Part shown: piece by piece, positions 1-6,160 of the stretch
Position numbering within the stretch: the stretch's first letter is position 1
How the letters are laid out: each line of letters opens with the position of its first letter
Assembly: GCF_009711475.1 (NCBI RefSeq)
Contig: NZ_SMMD01000790.1
Span: 1-8,349, forward strand
DNA length: 8,349 nt
Direction: 5' to 3'
Source: Fulvivirga aurantia
Lineage (GTDB): Bacteria > Bacteroidota > Bacteroidia > Cytophagales > Cyclobacteriaceae
Made by a program: the position numbers and the translations under genes
Notes under the pieces: model-generated
Told to the model about the DNA's origin: nothing
What the model saw: the letters and a program-made list of their open reading frames with translations, nothing else
Databases searched by the model: none

Positions 1-400
1 GGCCCGGATACGTGCTCAGCGTATTGATAAAGTCATAAACACAGCAAAAGGATACATTGGCACACCTTATAAATGGGGTGGTACCTCAAGGTCTGGCATA
101 GATTGTTCGGGTTTATTGTGCAATTCTTTTAGAATCGCTAACTACAATCTACCCCGAACCTCAGACGCTCAAAGCAAAATAGGTAAGAAGGTGAAGAAAA
201 ATAAGCTGCAACCGGGTGACCTGGTATTCTTTGCCACAGGTAAGAAAAGAAGAAAGGTAACTCACGTAGGCCTAGTCACTGAAGTAAAGGGCGGTAAAGT
301 CAAATTTATACATAGCTCCAGCTCTCTGGGCGTAGTAATTAGCGACATGGATGTAAAGTACTACAGAAAGAGATTTAGAATGGGGCGTAGGCCTTTTTGA
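1..400 (+). CDS. NlpC/P60-family cell-wall cysteine peptidase, C-terminal part (5' end outside window)
   Basis: The reading frame is open from the left edge (first full codon at base 2) to TGA at 398-400, giving 132 visible residues; the start, and any signal peptide, lies outside the window. The visible part is a nearly complete NlpC/P60 domain. The segment TPYKWGGT leads into DCSG, whose Cys (visible residue 35, codon 104-106) is the expected nucleophile. The His of THVGLV (visible residue 88) is the catalytic His, and the His of FIHSS (about residue 104) sits at the third polar position. Members of this family usually cut the D-Glu/diamino-acid bond in peptidoglycan stem peptides, outside the cytoplasm. 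The middle is rich in Lys and Arg. An internal TTG at 116 is not the start, because it would remove the catalytic Cys. The family call is firm; the exact substrate and any upstream domains cannot be seen. Confidence 0.9.
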   Translation, partial: ARIRAQRIDKVINTAKGYIGTPYKWGGTSRSGIDCSGLLCNSFRIANYNLPRTSDAQSKIGKKVKKNKLQPGDLVFFATGKKRRKVTHVGLVTEVKGGKVKFIHSSSSLGVVISDMDVKYYRKRFRMGRRPF

Positions 401-423
401 TTAGGTAATTTTTAATATATTTG
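394..423 (+). promoter_or_regulatory. Bacteroidetes-type promoter of the tRNA-Ala gene
   Basis: TATATTTG at 416-423 matches the Bacteroidetes -7 consensus TAnnTTTG exactly. A TTTTTG at 394-399 lies 16 bases upstream and can serve as the -33 element, a spacing slightly short for the class. The -33 element overlaps the end of the NlpC/P60 gene and its stop codon. Transcription would begin a few bases before the mature tRNA 5' end at 436. The match is seen directly; promoter activity is inferred. Confidence 0.6.
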
Positions 424-435
424 CAGACCTCAAAC

Positions 436-512
436 GGGGAATTAGCTCAGTTGGCTAGAGCGCTACACTGGCAGTGTAGAGGTCACCGGTTCGAATCCGG
501 TATTCTCCACCA
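436..512 (+). tRNA. tRNA-Ala (anticodon GGC)
   Basis: The sequence folds as a complete 77-base cloverleaf. The acceptor stem GGGGAAT/ATTCTCC includes the G3:U70 wobble pair that marks alanine tRNAs. The D arm is GCTC/GAGC. The anticodon stem CTACA/TGTAG encloses loop CTGGCAG with anticodon GGC at 470-472, which reads GCC (and GCU by wobble). The variable loop has five bases, and the T arm ACCGG/CCGGT encloses TTCGAAT. The discriminator base is A, and the CCA end is encoded in the DNA (510-512). The gene is isolated, with its own promoter upstream and a terminator seven bases downstream, so it is probably transcribed alone. Confidence 0.97.
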
Positions 513-516
513 AACG

Positions 517-546
517 AAGCCCATCAATTATTTGATGGGCTTTTTT
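517..546 (+). terminator. Rho-independent terminator of tRNA-Ala
   Basis: A perfect nine-base-pair stem GCCCATCAA/TTGATGGGC (519-527 with 532-540) with a TTAT loop is followed at once by six T residues (541-546). AA at 517-518 can extend the stem. It lies just after the encoded CCA end of the tRNA. Confidence 0.92.
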
Positions 547-806
547 CATTCAGGAAACTCCCTCACCGATTGACATCAATAAACAACTCACTAAAAATTT
601 AATTGTAACTTTTTTAAACAAAGTTATAACTGTTTAATTCACATGCACTTAATGAGATAAATATGAAAAATAGTTGTGCTTTACAGTGAATCTGTTGTAT
701 ATAATTACTATATTTTCGGTTATTCTAAGCCTGACTTCAGGCTTTTATTTTTATTTATGCATAACAATTAACAAATTTACGAGCATCAAAGTGGGTTTTA
801 CGTTCT
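547..806. other. AT-rich intergenic region with no recognised gene
   Basis: These 260 bases separate the tRNA terminator from the 484-residue gene. They hold no credible coding frame; the longest ATG-started frame noticed on the plus strand (663-689) is eight codons. An AT-rich inverted repeat, TAACTTT/AAAGTTA, lies at 606-626, overlapped by the palindrome GTTATAAC at 623-630. A terminator-like hairpin lies at 727-746. Imperfect -7-like boxes occur at 606-613 (TAACTTTT) and 709-716 (TATATTTT), but neither has a well-placed TTG, so no promoter for the downstream gene can be named with confidence. Confidence 0.5.
727..756 (+). terminator. Terminator-like hairpin with no recognised gene in front
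   Basis: AAGCCTGA (727-734) and TCAGGCTT (737-744) form a perfect eight-base-pair arm pair around a minimal loop, in practice seven pairs with a four-base loop. The T-rich tract TTTATTTTTATTTAT follows. The T tract is on the plus-strand side only, so the element is oriented to stop plus-strand transcription about 50 bases before the ATG at 807. The tRNA already has its own terminator at 519-546, so this hairpin is either a second safeguard, the end of a small RNA, or a leader hairpin of the downstream gene. Confidence 0.6.
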
Positions 807-2261
807 ATGGCAAAGCTGAAAAACATAATTAAACAACTTTCCAACAGAGATTTCCAGGCAATTCATGATTCGCTTATTGATAGTAGCGCGGATAAGTCTG
901 CCTATCTGTTGAAAGCAATTAGGGAGCGTCAGCTTTCAGATACTAAAATTATGCAGGAGCTTGGTGTAAATACCAATGCCTATTACACCCTACGATCAAG
1001 GCTCAATCAAAAGATAGAAGAACATTTGCTCCAGCAGATGGAAAGTCCGAGGACGGATATTCTCAAAAAGGTGGCTAACATCAATGAGATTATTTTTACT
1101 AAGAAAAGAGCCATTGCCGTTGCTACACTGAAAAAGCTTGAAAAGGAACTTCTTGACTACGACTTGTCCAACGAGCTGACGATAGTATATAAGTCATTAA
1201 AGAAGCTTCACATTAACTCTCCGGAGCATTTTAGCTACTCTCAATTATACAATAAGCACGTAGCGTATACATTGGCGGTAGATAAAGCGGAAGATATTCT
1301 GGCAGAATATTTTAAAAAATACGGTTATTATACACTATCTGGAGACGAGACTGACAAACTGGAGCTTACGCTACTTCTTAAGGAATTAAGAAATGTAAAA
1401 GACCTTTATGAGTCGCACAGATTATATGTATACCATAGTTGTGTAACGATATTTCACAGGCTCTTTGTCGATGAAGAAGATGATAATCTTGACGATGACC
1501 TGGAGCCTATCGAAGATATTCTTGATAAGGTTCAGGAAATTTTTGATAGCTATGAGCTTGACTCAATTTACTACCATTTAAATCTTGTATTCGAATTTTT
1601 AAAGCTCGAGTACTATAACCATCATAAGATATACAGAAAAGCTGAGAAGTTTTATGAGGAGGTAAACGATGCAGTAGATAACCTACTGACTAATTACGCA
1701 CTTTATACTTATCCTGCTCAGTTTTTGGTTACGAAAATGGAGCGTCACCTGAGGTTGGGTACCGAAAAGGAAATCTATGATGAGGTAGAAGGCATGTTTC
1801 AGGATTTTGAAGTAGACAAGGAGGATTTACCTACTTTTCTTACTTTCTCGATCTTTAGAGCACTTTCGTGCTACTATGTGGGTAACTATGAAGAAGCGAG
1901 CAAATGGCTCAACGGTCTCATGAATGAAACGGCTCTTAAGAAATACCCATATATGCTAGTGGAGCTTAAAGTATTGCTAGCGCTACAGTATTGCCTCCTG
2001 AGTGACTATGATCTGTTTAACCAGCTTATCAATAGCGTACAGCGCCAGGTAAGACTTCTTGGCAAGGAAAAGTGTGAGCACATTATACAGCTTACCAAAA
2101 TATTGAAAATAGCGATCAGCGAAATCAAGAAAAACAAGCCAGAAAAGATCAAAGCTATTATCGATAAGTTTCCAAGGACGAAAACTACCTATTTTGCACC
2201 TACATTGCTTATTAAGAAAAACGAGGAGTTTATTACGAGGCTTTGCTCTAGAGATAAATAG
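807..2261 (+). CDS. Uncharacterised protein with HTH-like N-terminus and helical TPR-like body
   Basis: A 484-residue protein whose function I do not recognise. The ATG at 807 is the first in frame after an in-frame TAA at 762-764; no Shine-Dalgarno is visible, as usual in this phylum. No signal peptide or membrane segment is seen, so it is probably cytoplasmic. Residues about 33-75 (SAYLLKAIRERQLSDTKIMQ and on to NAYYTLRSRLNQKI) have the spacing of a helix-turn-helix or winged-helix fold, with a basic last helix. The rest is almost entirely amphipathic helix rich in Leu, Tyr, Lys and Glu. Residues 353-374, with YYVGNYEEASKWL, fit a single TPR-type repeat. A strongly acidic patch lies at 222-232. 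By architecture it could be a DNA-binding regulator or a protein-interaction scaffold; this is inference. It stands alone, after the tRNA and its terminator, and ends at its own terminator. Confidence 0.85.
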   Translation: MAKLKNIIKQLSNRDFQAIHDSLIDSSADKSAYLLKAIRERQLSDTKIMQELGVNTNAYYTLRSRLNQKIEEHLLQQMESPRTDILKKVANINEIIFTKKRAIAVATLKKLEKELLDYDLSNELTIVYKSLKKLHINSPEHFSYSQLYNKHVAYTLAVDKAEDILAEYFKKYGYYTLSGDETDKLELTLLLKELRNVKDLYESHRLYVYHSCVTIFHRLFVDEEDDNLDDDLEPIEDILDKVQEIFDSYELDSIYYHLNLVFEFLKLEYYNHHKIYRKAEKFYEEVNDAVDNLLTNYALYTYPAQFLVTKMERHLRLGTEKEIYDEVEGMFQDFEVDKEDLPTFLTFSIFRALSCYYVGNYEEASKWLNGLMNETALKKYPYMLVELKVLLALQYCLLSDYDLFNQLINSVQRQVRLLGKEKCEHIIQLTKILKIAISEIKKNKPEKIKAIIDKFPRTKTTYFAPTLLIKKNEEFITRLCSRDK

Positions 2262-2291
2262 AAAGAAATCTGAAAAAGATATTGATACAAA

Positions 2292-2317
2292 AAAAGAGCC
2301 TCATTTGAGGCTCTTTT
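2292..2317. terminator. Bidirectional terminator between converging genes
   Basis: The twelve-base-pair stem AAAAGAGCCTCA/TGAGGCTCTTTT has a two-base TT loop (in practice four), with an A run on the left and a T run on the right, so it has a T tract when read on either strand. It can end the plus-strand 484-residue gene (stop at 2261) and the minus-strand response regulator (stop at 2394). Confidence 0.92.
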
Positions 2318-2393
2318 GCTTTATAAGTAAATAATGTATTTAACTGCTTTGCACTGAAATTTATGCTGTACCCAGCTCAGTGAATTCTATTTT

Positions 2394-2807
2394 CTAAATT
2401 TCTAATTTGGCCAAGTTGTCTTGAGATAACGGCTTGTTGATGTACTGCTTTACATTATATTTTTTTGACTTATGCACATCCTGAGGGTTTATCGAAGAAG
2501 TAAGCATAACGATACTACACTTCTTTCGTGTCTCCTCAGATAGTTTGCCAAATTCGTCTAGAAACTGAAAGCCATCCATTAAAGGCATATCAATATCAAG
2601 GAAAATGATGTCTGGCAAAATGCTGTCGGCAAGTTCTTCAATCTTTTCGATGTTTTTTAGAAACTCAATAGCACTTTTTGCACCAGTATGTGTATAGATG
2701 TATTTAGTAATATCAGCTGCTTCAATCATTTTCTGATTAATGAGGTTATCTATCTCATTATCATCGATTAACATCACTGAATTATATTTTTTTGAAGTAT
2801 CTGACAT
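2394..2807 (-). CDS. Single-domain CheY-like response regulator
   Basis: This 137-residue protein is a receiver domain with no output domain. The acidic pair D15-D16 binds Mg2+. D71 in FLDIDMP is the phosphate acceptor, followed by the MDGFQFL loop. T103 and S104 in MLTSS are the switch residues, and K125-P126 is the conserved Lys-Pro. All key residues are present, so it should be phosphorylated by a histidine kinase and act through protein contacts, as in phosphorelays or hybrid signalling in this phylum. No kinase lies in the window, so the partner is unknown. The gene is a single unit with its own promoter at 2834-2863, and it converges on the bidirectional terminator at 2292-2317. After the TAG stop the frame stays open for ten more codons to TAA at 2361-2363. 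The domain is only slightly short at its last helix, so truncation is possible but unproven. Confidence 0.93.
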   Translation of the reverse strand: MSDTSKKYNSVMLIDDNEIDNLINQKMIEAADITKYIYTHTGAKSAIEFLKNIEKIEELADSILPDIIFLDIDMPLMDGFQFLDEFGKLSEETRKKCSIVMLTSSINPQDVHKSKKYNVKQYINKPLSQDNLAKLEI

Positions 2808-2833
2808 TATTTTACCCTTTTTTATATCGATGC

Positions 2834-2863
2834 TAAATATAAATCTTAACGGAGTAATAACAA
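2834..2863 (-). promoter_or_regulatory. Bacteroidetes-type promoter of the response regulator
   Basis: Read on the minus strand, TTG (2863-2861) is followed by exactly 19 bases and then TATATTTA (2841-2834). This differs from the -7 consensus TAnnTTTG only in the last base and has the preferred spacing. The start codon is 27 bases beyond the -7 box. The match is seen directly; activity is inferred. Confidence 0.55.
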
Positions 2864-2935
2864 AATCAACTTTATAAATGGATTTTAATATAGATGTAAG
2901 GTATTATCAAATCGCTAGATAAATACAGTTATCAT

Positions 2936-2970
2936 AAAAAAAGAAAGGCAACACTATTGTGTTGCCTTTT
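2936..2970 (-). terminator. Terminator of the aldehyde dehydrogenase gene
   Basis: An eleven-base-pair stem (2944-2954 with 2959-2969, core GGCAACAC/GTGTTGCC) has a four-base loop. On the minus strand it is followed by TTTC and then a run of T residues. It begins about 28 bases after the dehydrogenase stop codon at 2997-2999. A shorter T run on the other side could give weak plus-strand activity, but no plus-strand gene ends there. Confidence 0.9.
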
Positions 2971-2996
2971 ATCACTTTAAGCCTTAATAAGGGCTA

Positions 2997-4544
2997 TTAT
3001 AGATCAAACTTTATACCTTGTGCAAGTGGTAACTCAGTACCGTAATTGATGGTGTTAGTTTGTCTTCGCATGTATACTTTCCATGCATCAGAGCCAGACT
3101 CACGGCCACCGCCAGTCTCTTTTTCACCACCAAAGGCACCGCCAATTTCTGCGCCTGAAGTACCGATGTTTACGTTAGCTATACCGCAATCAGACCCAGC
3201 CTGAGATAAGAATTGTTCCATCTCTCTCATGTGTGTAGTCATGATGGCTGATGATAGTCCCTGAGCCACACCATTTTGCAACTCAATTGCTTCATCGATA
3301 GTATCGTACTTCATGATGTAAAGAATAGGAGCAAAAGTTTCGTGCTGTACAATTTGCATTTCATTGCTTGCCTCAGCAATCACTGGTTTTACATAGCAAC
3401 CAGACTCGTAACCTTCGCCTTCAAGTACACCACCTTCTACAATTATGTTTCCACCTTGCTCTTTCACCTGATCAAGGGCAGATAGGTACATGTTTACAGC
3501 GTCTTTATCGATAAGTGGTCCTACATGATTATTTACATCGAGAGGATTTCCAATCTTCAATTGCTTATAAGCACCTGTAAGTTTTTCTTTTACTTCATCG
3601 TATTTACTCGAGTGGATGATCAATCTTCTTGTAGAAGTACATCTCTGTCCGCAAGTACCAACAGCACCAAACAACGCACCGGTGATTGCCACATCGAGAT
3701 CAGCATCTTTAGAAATGATGATGGCATTGTTACCACCAAGCTCCAATAATGACTTACCAAGTCTGGCACCAACAGCAGCACCTACTTTTTTACCCATTCT
3801 GGTAGAACCAGTGGCAGAAACCAATGGTACACGTGTGTCATTAGAAATAAGCTCACCAATTTGGTAATCACCATTCACAAGGCAAGAAACGCCTTCCGGC
3901 ACATCATTTTCAGCAAATACTTTATTGATTATATTTTGACAAGCTACACCGCATAAAGGTGTTTTTTCAGATGGTTTCCAGATACAAACATCACCACATA
4001 CCCAGGCCAGCATCGTATTCCAGGACCACACAGCTACCGGGAAGTTAAAGGCAGAAATGATACCTACTACACCAAGTGGATGATACTGTTCATACATTCT
4101 GTGGTTTGGTCTTTCTGAATGCATGGTAAGACCATGTAACTGTCTGGAAAGGCCAACTGCAAAGTCGCAGATGTCGATCATTTCCTGCACTTCGCCAAGT
4201 CCTTCCTGATAAGATTTTCCCATTTCAAAAGAAACAAGCTTACCTAGAGGCTCTTTATATTTTCTTAACTCCTCACCAATTTGTCTTACCACCTCACCAC
4301 GTTTAGGCGCTGGTACTGTTCTCCAGGATTTAAATGCTTCTTGAGCTGTTTTTACAACTTCTTCGTACTGCTCAGGAGTGGTAGAGCTTACTTTACCGAT
4401 TAGATTACCATCTACCGGAGATAAACTTTCTAAAATATCTCCTTTACTATCGAGCCAGTTGCTCCCTGTAGAGGTTCCGCTATTTGTTTCTTTAAGCCCT
4501 AATTCGCTTAAAGCTTCTTTTATGCCAAATTGATCGTTATTCAT
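2997..4544 (-). CDS. ALDH7-type aldehyde dehydrogenase (probable L-aminoadipate-semialdehyde dehydrogenase)
   Basis: This 515-residue NAD(P)+-dependent dehydrogenase of the ALDH7 (antiquitin, AmaB/Pcd) group should oxidise alpha-aminoadipic semialdehyde, in equilibrium with piperideine-6-carboxylate, to alpha-aminoadipate in lysine breakdown in the cytoplasm. Catalytic residues are N167 in SAFNFP, K190 in WKPSEK, E268 in LELGGNN, C302 in GQRCTS and E402 in HETFAP; GSTRMGK at 246-252 lies in the cofactor site. The C-terminal stretch from [13 protein letters not shown] (458) through GGGRESGSD to LPLAQGIKF is diagnostic of ALDH7. Start choice: the frame continues upstream to an ATG at 4694, but that extension overlaps the 3' end of the protease gene in another frame and encodes nothing ALDH-like. 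ATG at 4544 fits family length and lies just after the promoter at 4566-4573. No other lysine-pathway gene is in the window, so the substrate rests on family resemblance. Confidence 0.93.
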   Translation of the reverse strand: MNNDQFGIKEALSELGLKETNSGTSTGSNWLDSKGDILESLSPVDGNLIGKVSSTTPEQYEEVVKTAQEAFKSWRTVPAPKRGEVVRQIGEELRKYKEPLGKLVSFEMGKSYQEGLGEVQEMIDICDFAVGLSRQLHGLTMHSERPNHRMYEQYHPLGVVGIISAFNFPVAVWSWNTMLAWVCGDVCIWKPSEKTPLCGVACQNIINKVFAENDVPEGVSCLVNGDYQIGELISNDTRVPLVSATGSTRMGKKVGAAVGARLGKSLLELGGNNAIIISKDADLDVAITGALFGAVGTCGQRCTSTRRLIIHSSKYDEVKEKLTGAYKQLKIGNPLDVNNHVGPLIDKDAVNMYLSALDQVKEQGGNIIVEGGVLEGEGYESGCYVKPVIAEASNEMQIVQHETFAPILYIMKYDTIDEAIELQNGVAQGLSSAIMTTHMREMEQFLSQAGSDCGIANVNIGTSGAEIGGAFGGEKETGGGRESGSDAWKVYMRRQTNTINYGTELPLAQGIKFDL

Positions 4545-4565
4545 AGTCTGTTTGTTTGTGGAGTG

Positions 4566-4573
4566 CAAAACTA
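4566..4573 (-). promoter_or_regulatory. -7 element of the aldehyde dehydrogenase promoter
   Basis: On the minus strand the sequence TAGTTTTG matches the Bacteroidetes -7 consensus exactly and lies 21 bases before the ATG at 4544. No TTG is found at the usual upstream distance: the only nearby TTG is 12 bases away, and TTACAA lies near the expected place. The -33 region is instead covered by a direct repeat (4593-4610), which may mean the promoter needs an activator. Confidence 0.5.
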
Positions 4574-4592
4574 TAAAATAGTATGCAACCGA

Positions 4593-4610
4593 TTGTAATC
4601 GAGTTGTAAT
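4593..4610. repeat. Direct repeat TTGTAAT-N4-TTGTAAT upstream of the dehydrogenase
   Basis: Two perfect copies of TTGTAAT (4593-4599 and 4604-4610) are separated by CGAG, an 11-base period or about one helical turn. They cover the place where the -33 element of the dehydrogenase promoter is expected. Seven-base half-sites with a four-base gap are the layout used by OmpR/PhoB-type regulators. The repeat is seen directly; the operator role is inferred. Confidence 0.45.
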
Positions 4611-4659
4611 AAATGAGTTACATTCGACTATGAATATGGAAGTGTCAGAAAAATCAGAT

Positions 4660-6099
4660 TTACCAGTCCATACCAAAGAGGCCTCGCTCACCATCGAGAT
4701 ATTGCCCTTCGACTAAGATGCCCCCCTTTTTGTTGGCCAAAATGTTGTTGAGATCCTGAATGCTGGTGACTGATAGTTTATCTATTTTGGTAATAATGAA
4801 ATCTTCTTTAATGCCGGCTGCCTGCCACTTGCCTTCTTCAACTTCTGTGATTTTAACACCATAAGTAAGATCATAAGCTTCAAGCTCTTCAATAGTCAGA
4901 TTTTGGAAAGTGGCTCCTTCAATTTCATTGGCAAATGTGTTTTGAGTAACTGCTGCATTCCCTTCAAAATCTTTTAGAGTGGCCGTTACATTATTTTTAT
5001 CAGCACCTCTCATGTAAGTCACTCTTACATCATCTCCGGGTCTGTTGCGAGCTACTAGCTCTTGCAATTCAGAGACATTGTTTACAGAGAGCCCATTAAT
5101 AGCAATGATCACATCACCTTGCTCTAGACCTGCCTCACTGGCCGCACTGTTTTCATTTACCTGACTTACAAATACGCCATTTACTACGCTTAGATTATTC
5201 ATCTCAGCAAGTCTTGCGTTTACATCGCCAATTCTAATACCTAAAAGACCTCTTTTAACCTCTCCAAATTCCAGAAGGTCGTCAATTACTTTTTTGACTA
5301 AGGATACAGGTACTGCAAATGAATAGCCCGTGTAATTGCCTGTGGGAGTAGCAATGGCTGTGTTTATTCCAATCAGCTCACCTTTTAGGTTCACCAATGC
5401 GCCACCACTGTTTCCCGGGTTTACAGCTGCATCTGTTTGTATGAAAGATTCTATTTGTAGGTTGTTTTTATCTCTAAGTATGCCAATGTTTCTTGCTTTG
5501 GCGCTTACAATGCCTGCAGTAACTGTTGAATTGAGTTCAAATGGATTACCCACTGCCAGTACCCATTCACCATGTTTGAGGTTGTCAGAATCTCCGTATT
5601 GCACAAAATTTAAATCTGCAACATTTATTTTGATAAGCGCCAGGTCTGTGGTAGGGTCGGTGCCTATTATTTTGCCAAAATAGCTTCGATTGTCATTTAG
5701 CACTACCTCTATTTCACTGGCATCTTCTATAACATGATTGTTTGTTACGATATATCCATTATCTGAAACAATTACCCCAGAGCCTGATGATTGAGATGGG
5801 TTTCTAAAAAAACCTTCCAATGGATTTATACTTTTAGTGCCGCCACTATAGACGGCTCGTATATGCACCACTCCTGCAATAGCTTTTTCAGCGGCATTTA
5901 CAAAGTTGAGACCTTTAGGTACAATGACACTCGATGTGTCATTAAACCTTGTGAGTGATACCTGCTGTTGCCGCTGTGTTATACTTGTAGTCTCCGCTGG
6001 CATATCATCTTTCATGACCGAAAAAATGATGATAGCAGCTATCGTTGCGCTGAAAAATGAAGTAAGGACAATAACAGATAAAAGCGATCTCTGGCTCAT
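4660..6099 (-). CDS. HtrA/DegQ-type (Do-like) trypsin-like serine protease with two PDZ domains
   Basis: A 479-residue envelope protease and chaperone that degrades or refolds misfolded proteins in the periplasm. Residues about 6-28 form one hydrophobic segment, a signal anchor or uncleaved signal peptide. The trypsin-like domain follows (about 65-275) with the full catalytic triad: H122 in TNNHVI, D152 in TTDLALIKI and S231 in GNSGGAL. PDZ1 lies at about 284-378 (GLLGIRI to the VTATL strand). A more divergent PDZ2 lies at about 395-470. Length and layout fit Do-family proteases. Start choice: the frame can be extended to a TTG at 6135, but the ATG at 6099 places the hydrophobic segment right after a short basic N-terminus and is preferred. 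It lies 61 bases after uvrB with no terminator or clear promoter between, so the two are probably co-transcribed. DegP, DegQ and DegS cannot be told apart from sequence alone here. Confidence 0.93.
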   Translation of the reverse strand: MSQRSLLSVIVLTSFFSATIAAIIIFSVMKDDMPAETTSITQRQQQVSLTRFNDTSSVIVPKGLNFVNAAEKAIAGVVHIRAVYSGGTKSINPLEGFFRNPSQSSGSGVIVSDNGYIVTNNHVIEDASEIEVVLNDNRSYFGKIIGTDPTTDLALIKINVADLNFVQYGDSDNLKHGEWVLAVGNPFELNSTVTAGIVSAKARNIGILRDKNNLQIESFIQTDAAVNPGNSGGALVNLKGELIGINTAIATPTGNYTGYSFAVPVSLVKKVIDDLLEFGEVKRGLLGIRIGDVNARLAEMNNLSVVNGVFVSQVNENSAASEAGLEQGDVIIAINGLSVNNVSELQELVARNRPGDDVRVTYMRGADKNNVTATLKDFEGNAAVTQNTFANEIEGATFQNLTIEELEAYDLTYGVKITEVEEGKWQAAGIKEDFIITKIDKLSVTSIQDLNNILANKKGGILVEGQYLDGERGLFGMDW

Positions 6100-6131
6100 A
6101 GGAATTAGTTTTAGTAGTGATATAACGGATG

Positions 6132-6150
6132 CCAAACAATTTCTGTTTGG
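6132..6150. repeat. Inverted repeat between uvrB and the HtrA-like gene
   Basis: CCAAACA (6132-6138) and TGTTTGG (6144-6150) form a perfect seven-base-pair stem with a five-base loop, in the 61-base gap between uvrB and the protease ATG. No T run follows on either strand, so it is not a standard terminator. It could be an mRNA hairpin that affects stability or translation, or a protein-binding dyad. Confidence 0.5.
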
Positions 6151-6160
6151 ATAATGACTG

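Noticed and set aside
663..689. An eight-codon frame (MKNSCALQ) that could be a leader peptide before the hairpin at 727
   Set aside because: It is too short to judge, has no run of a single regulatory amino acid, and no ribosome-binding signal or alternative hairpin supports attenuation.
700..705. TATAAT as a sigma70-type -10 box, with TTTACA at 680-685 as -35
   Set aside because: The gap is only 14 bases, and the primary sigma factor of this phylum prefers TAnnTTTG; such AT-rich matches are expected by chance.
3276..3867. Open frames on the plus strand inside the dehydrogenase gene
   Set aside because: They are antisense to a gene with complete catalytic motifs, have no recognisable domains, and overlap each other.
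4545..4694. An N-terminal extension of the aldehyde dehydrogenase by 50 residues from an ATG at 4694
   Set aside because: It overlaps the 3' end of the protease gene in another frame, has no ALDH-like residues, and spans the predicted promoter. The ATG at 4544 gives the normal family length.
6100..6135. A TTG start at 6135 for the HtrA-like protease
   Set aside because: It would add 12 residues before the signal-anchor region and would place the start codon inside the intergenic hairpin. The ATG at 6099 gives a normal N-terminus.
5336..6154. Open frames on the plus strand opposite the HtrA-like protease
   Set aside because: They mirror the coding bias of the protease on the other strand and resemble no protein family.
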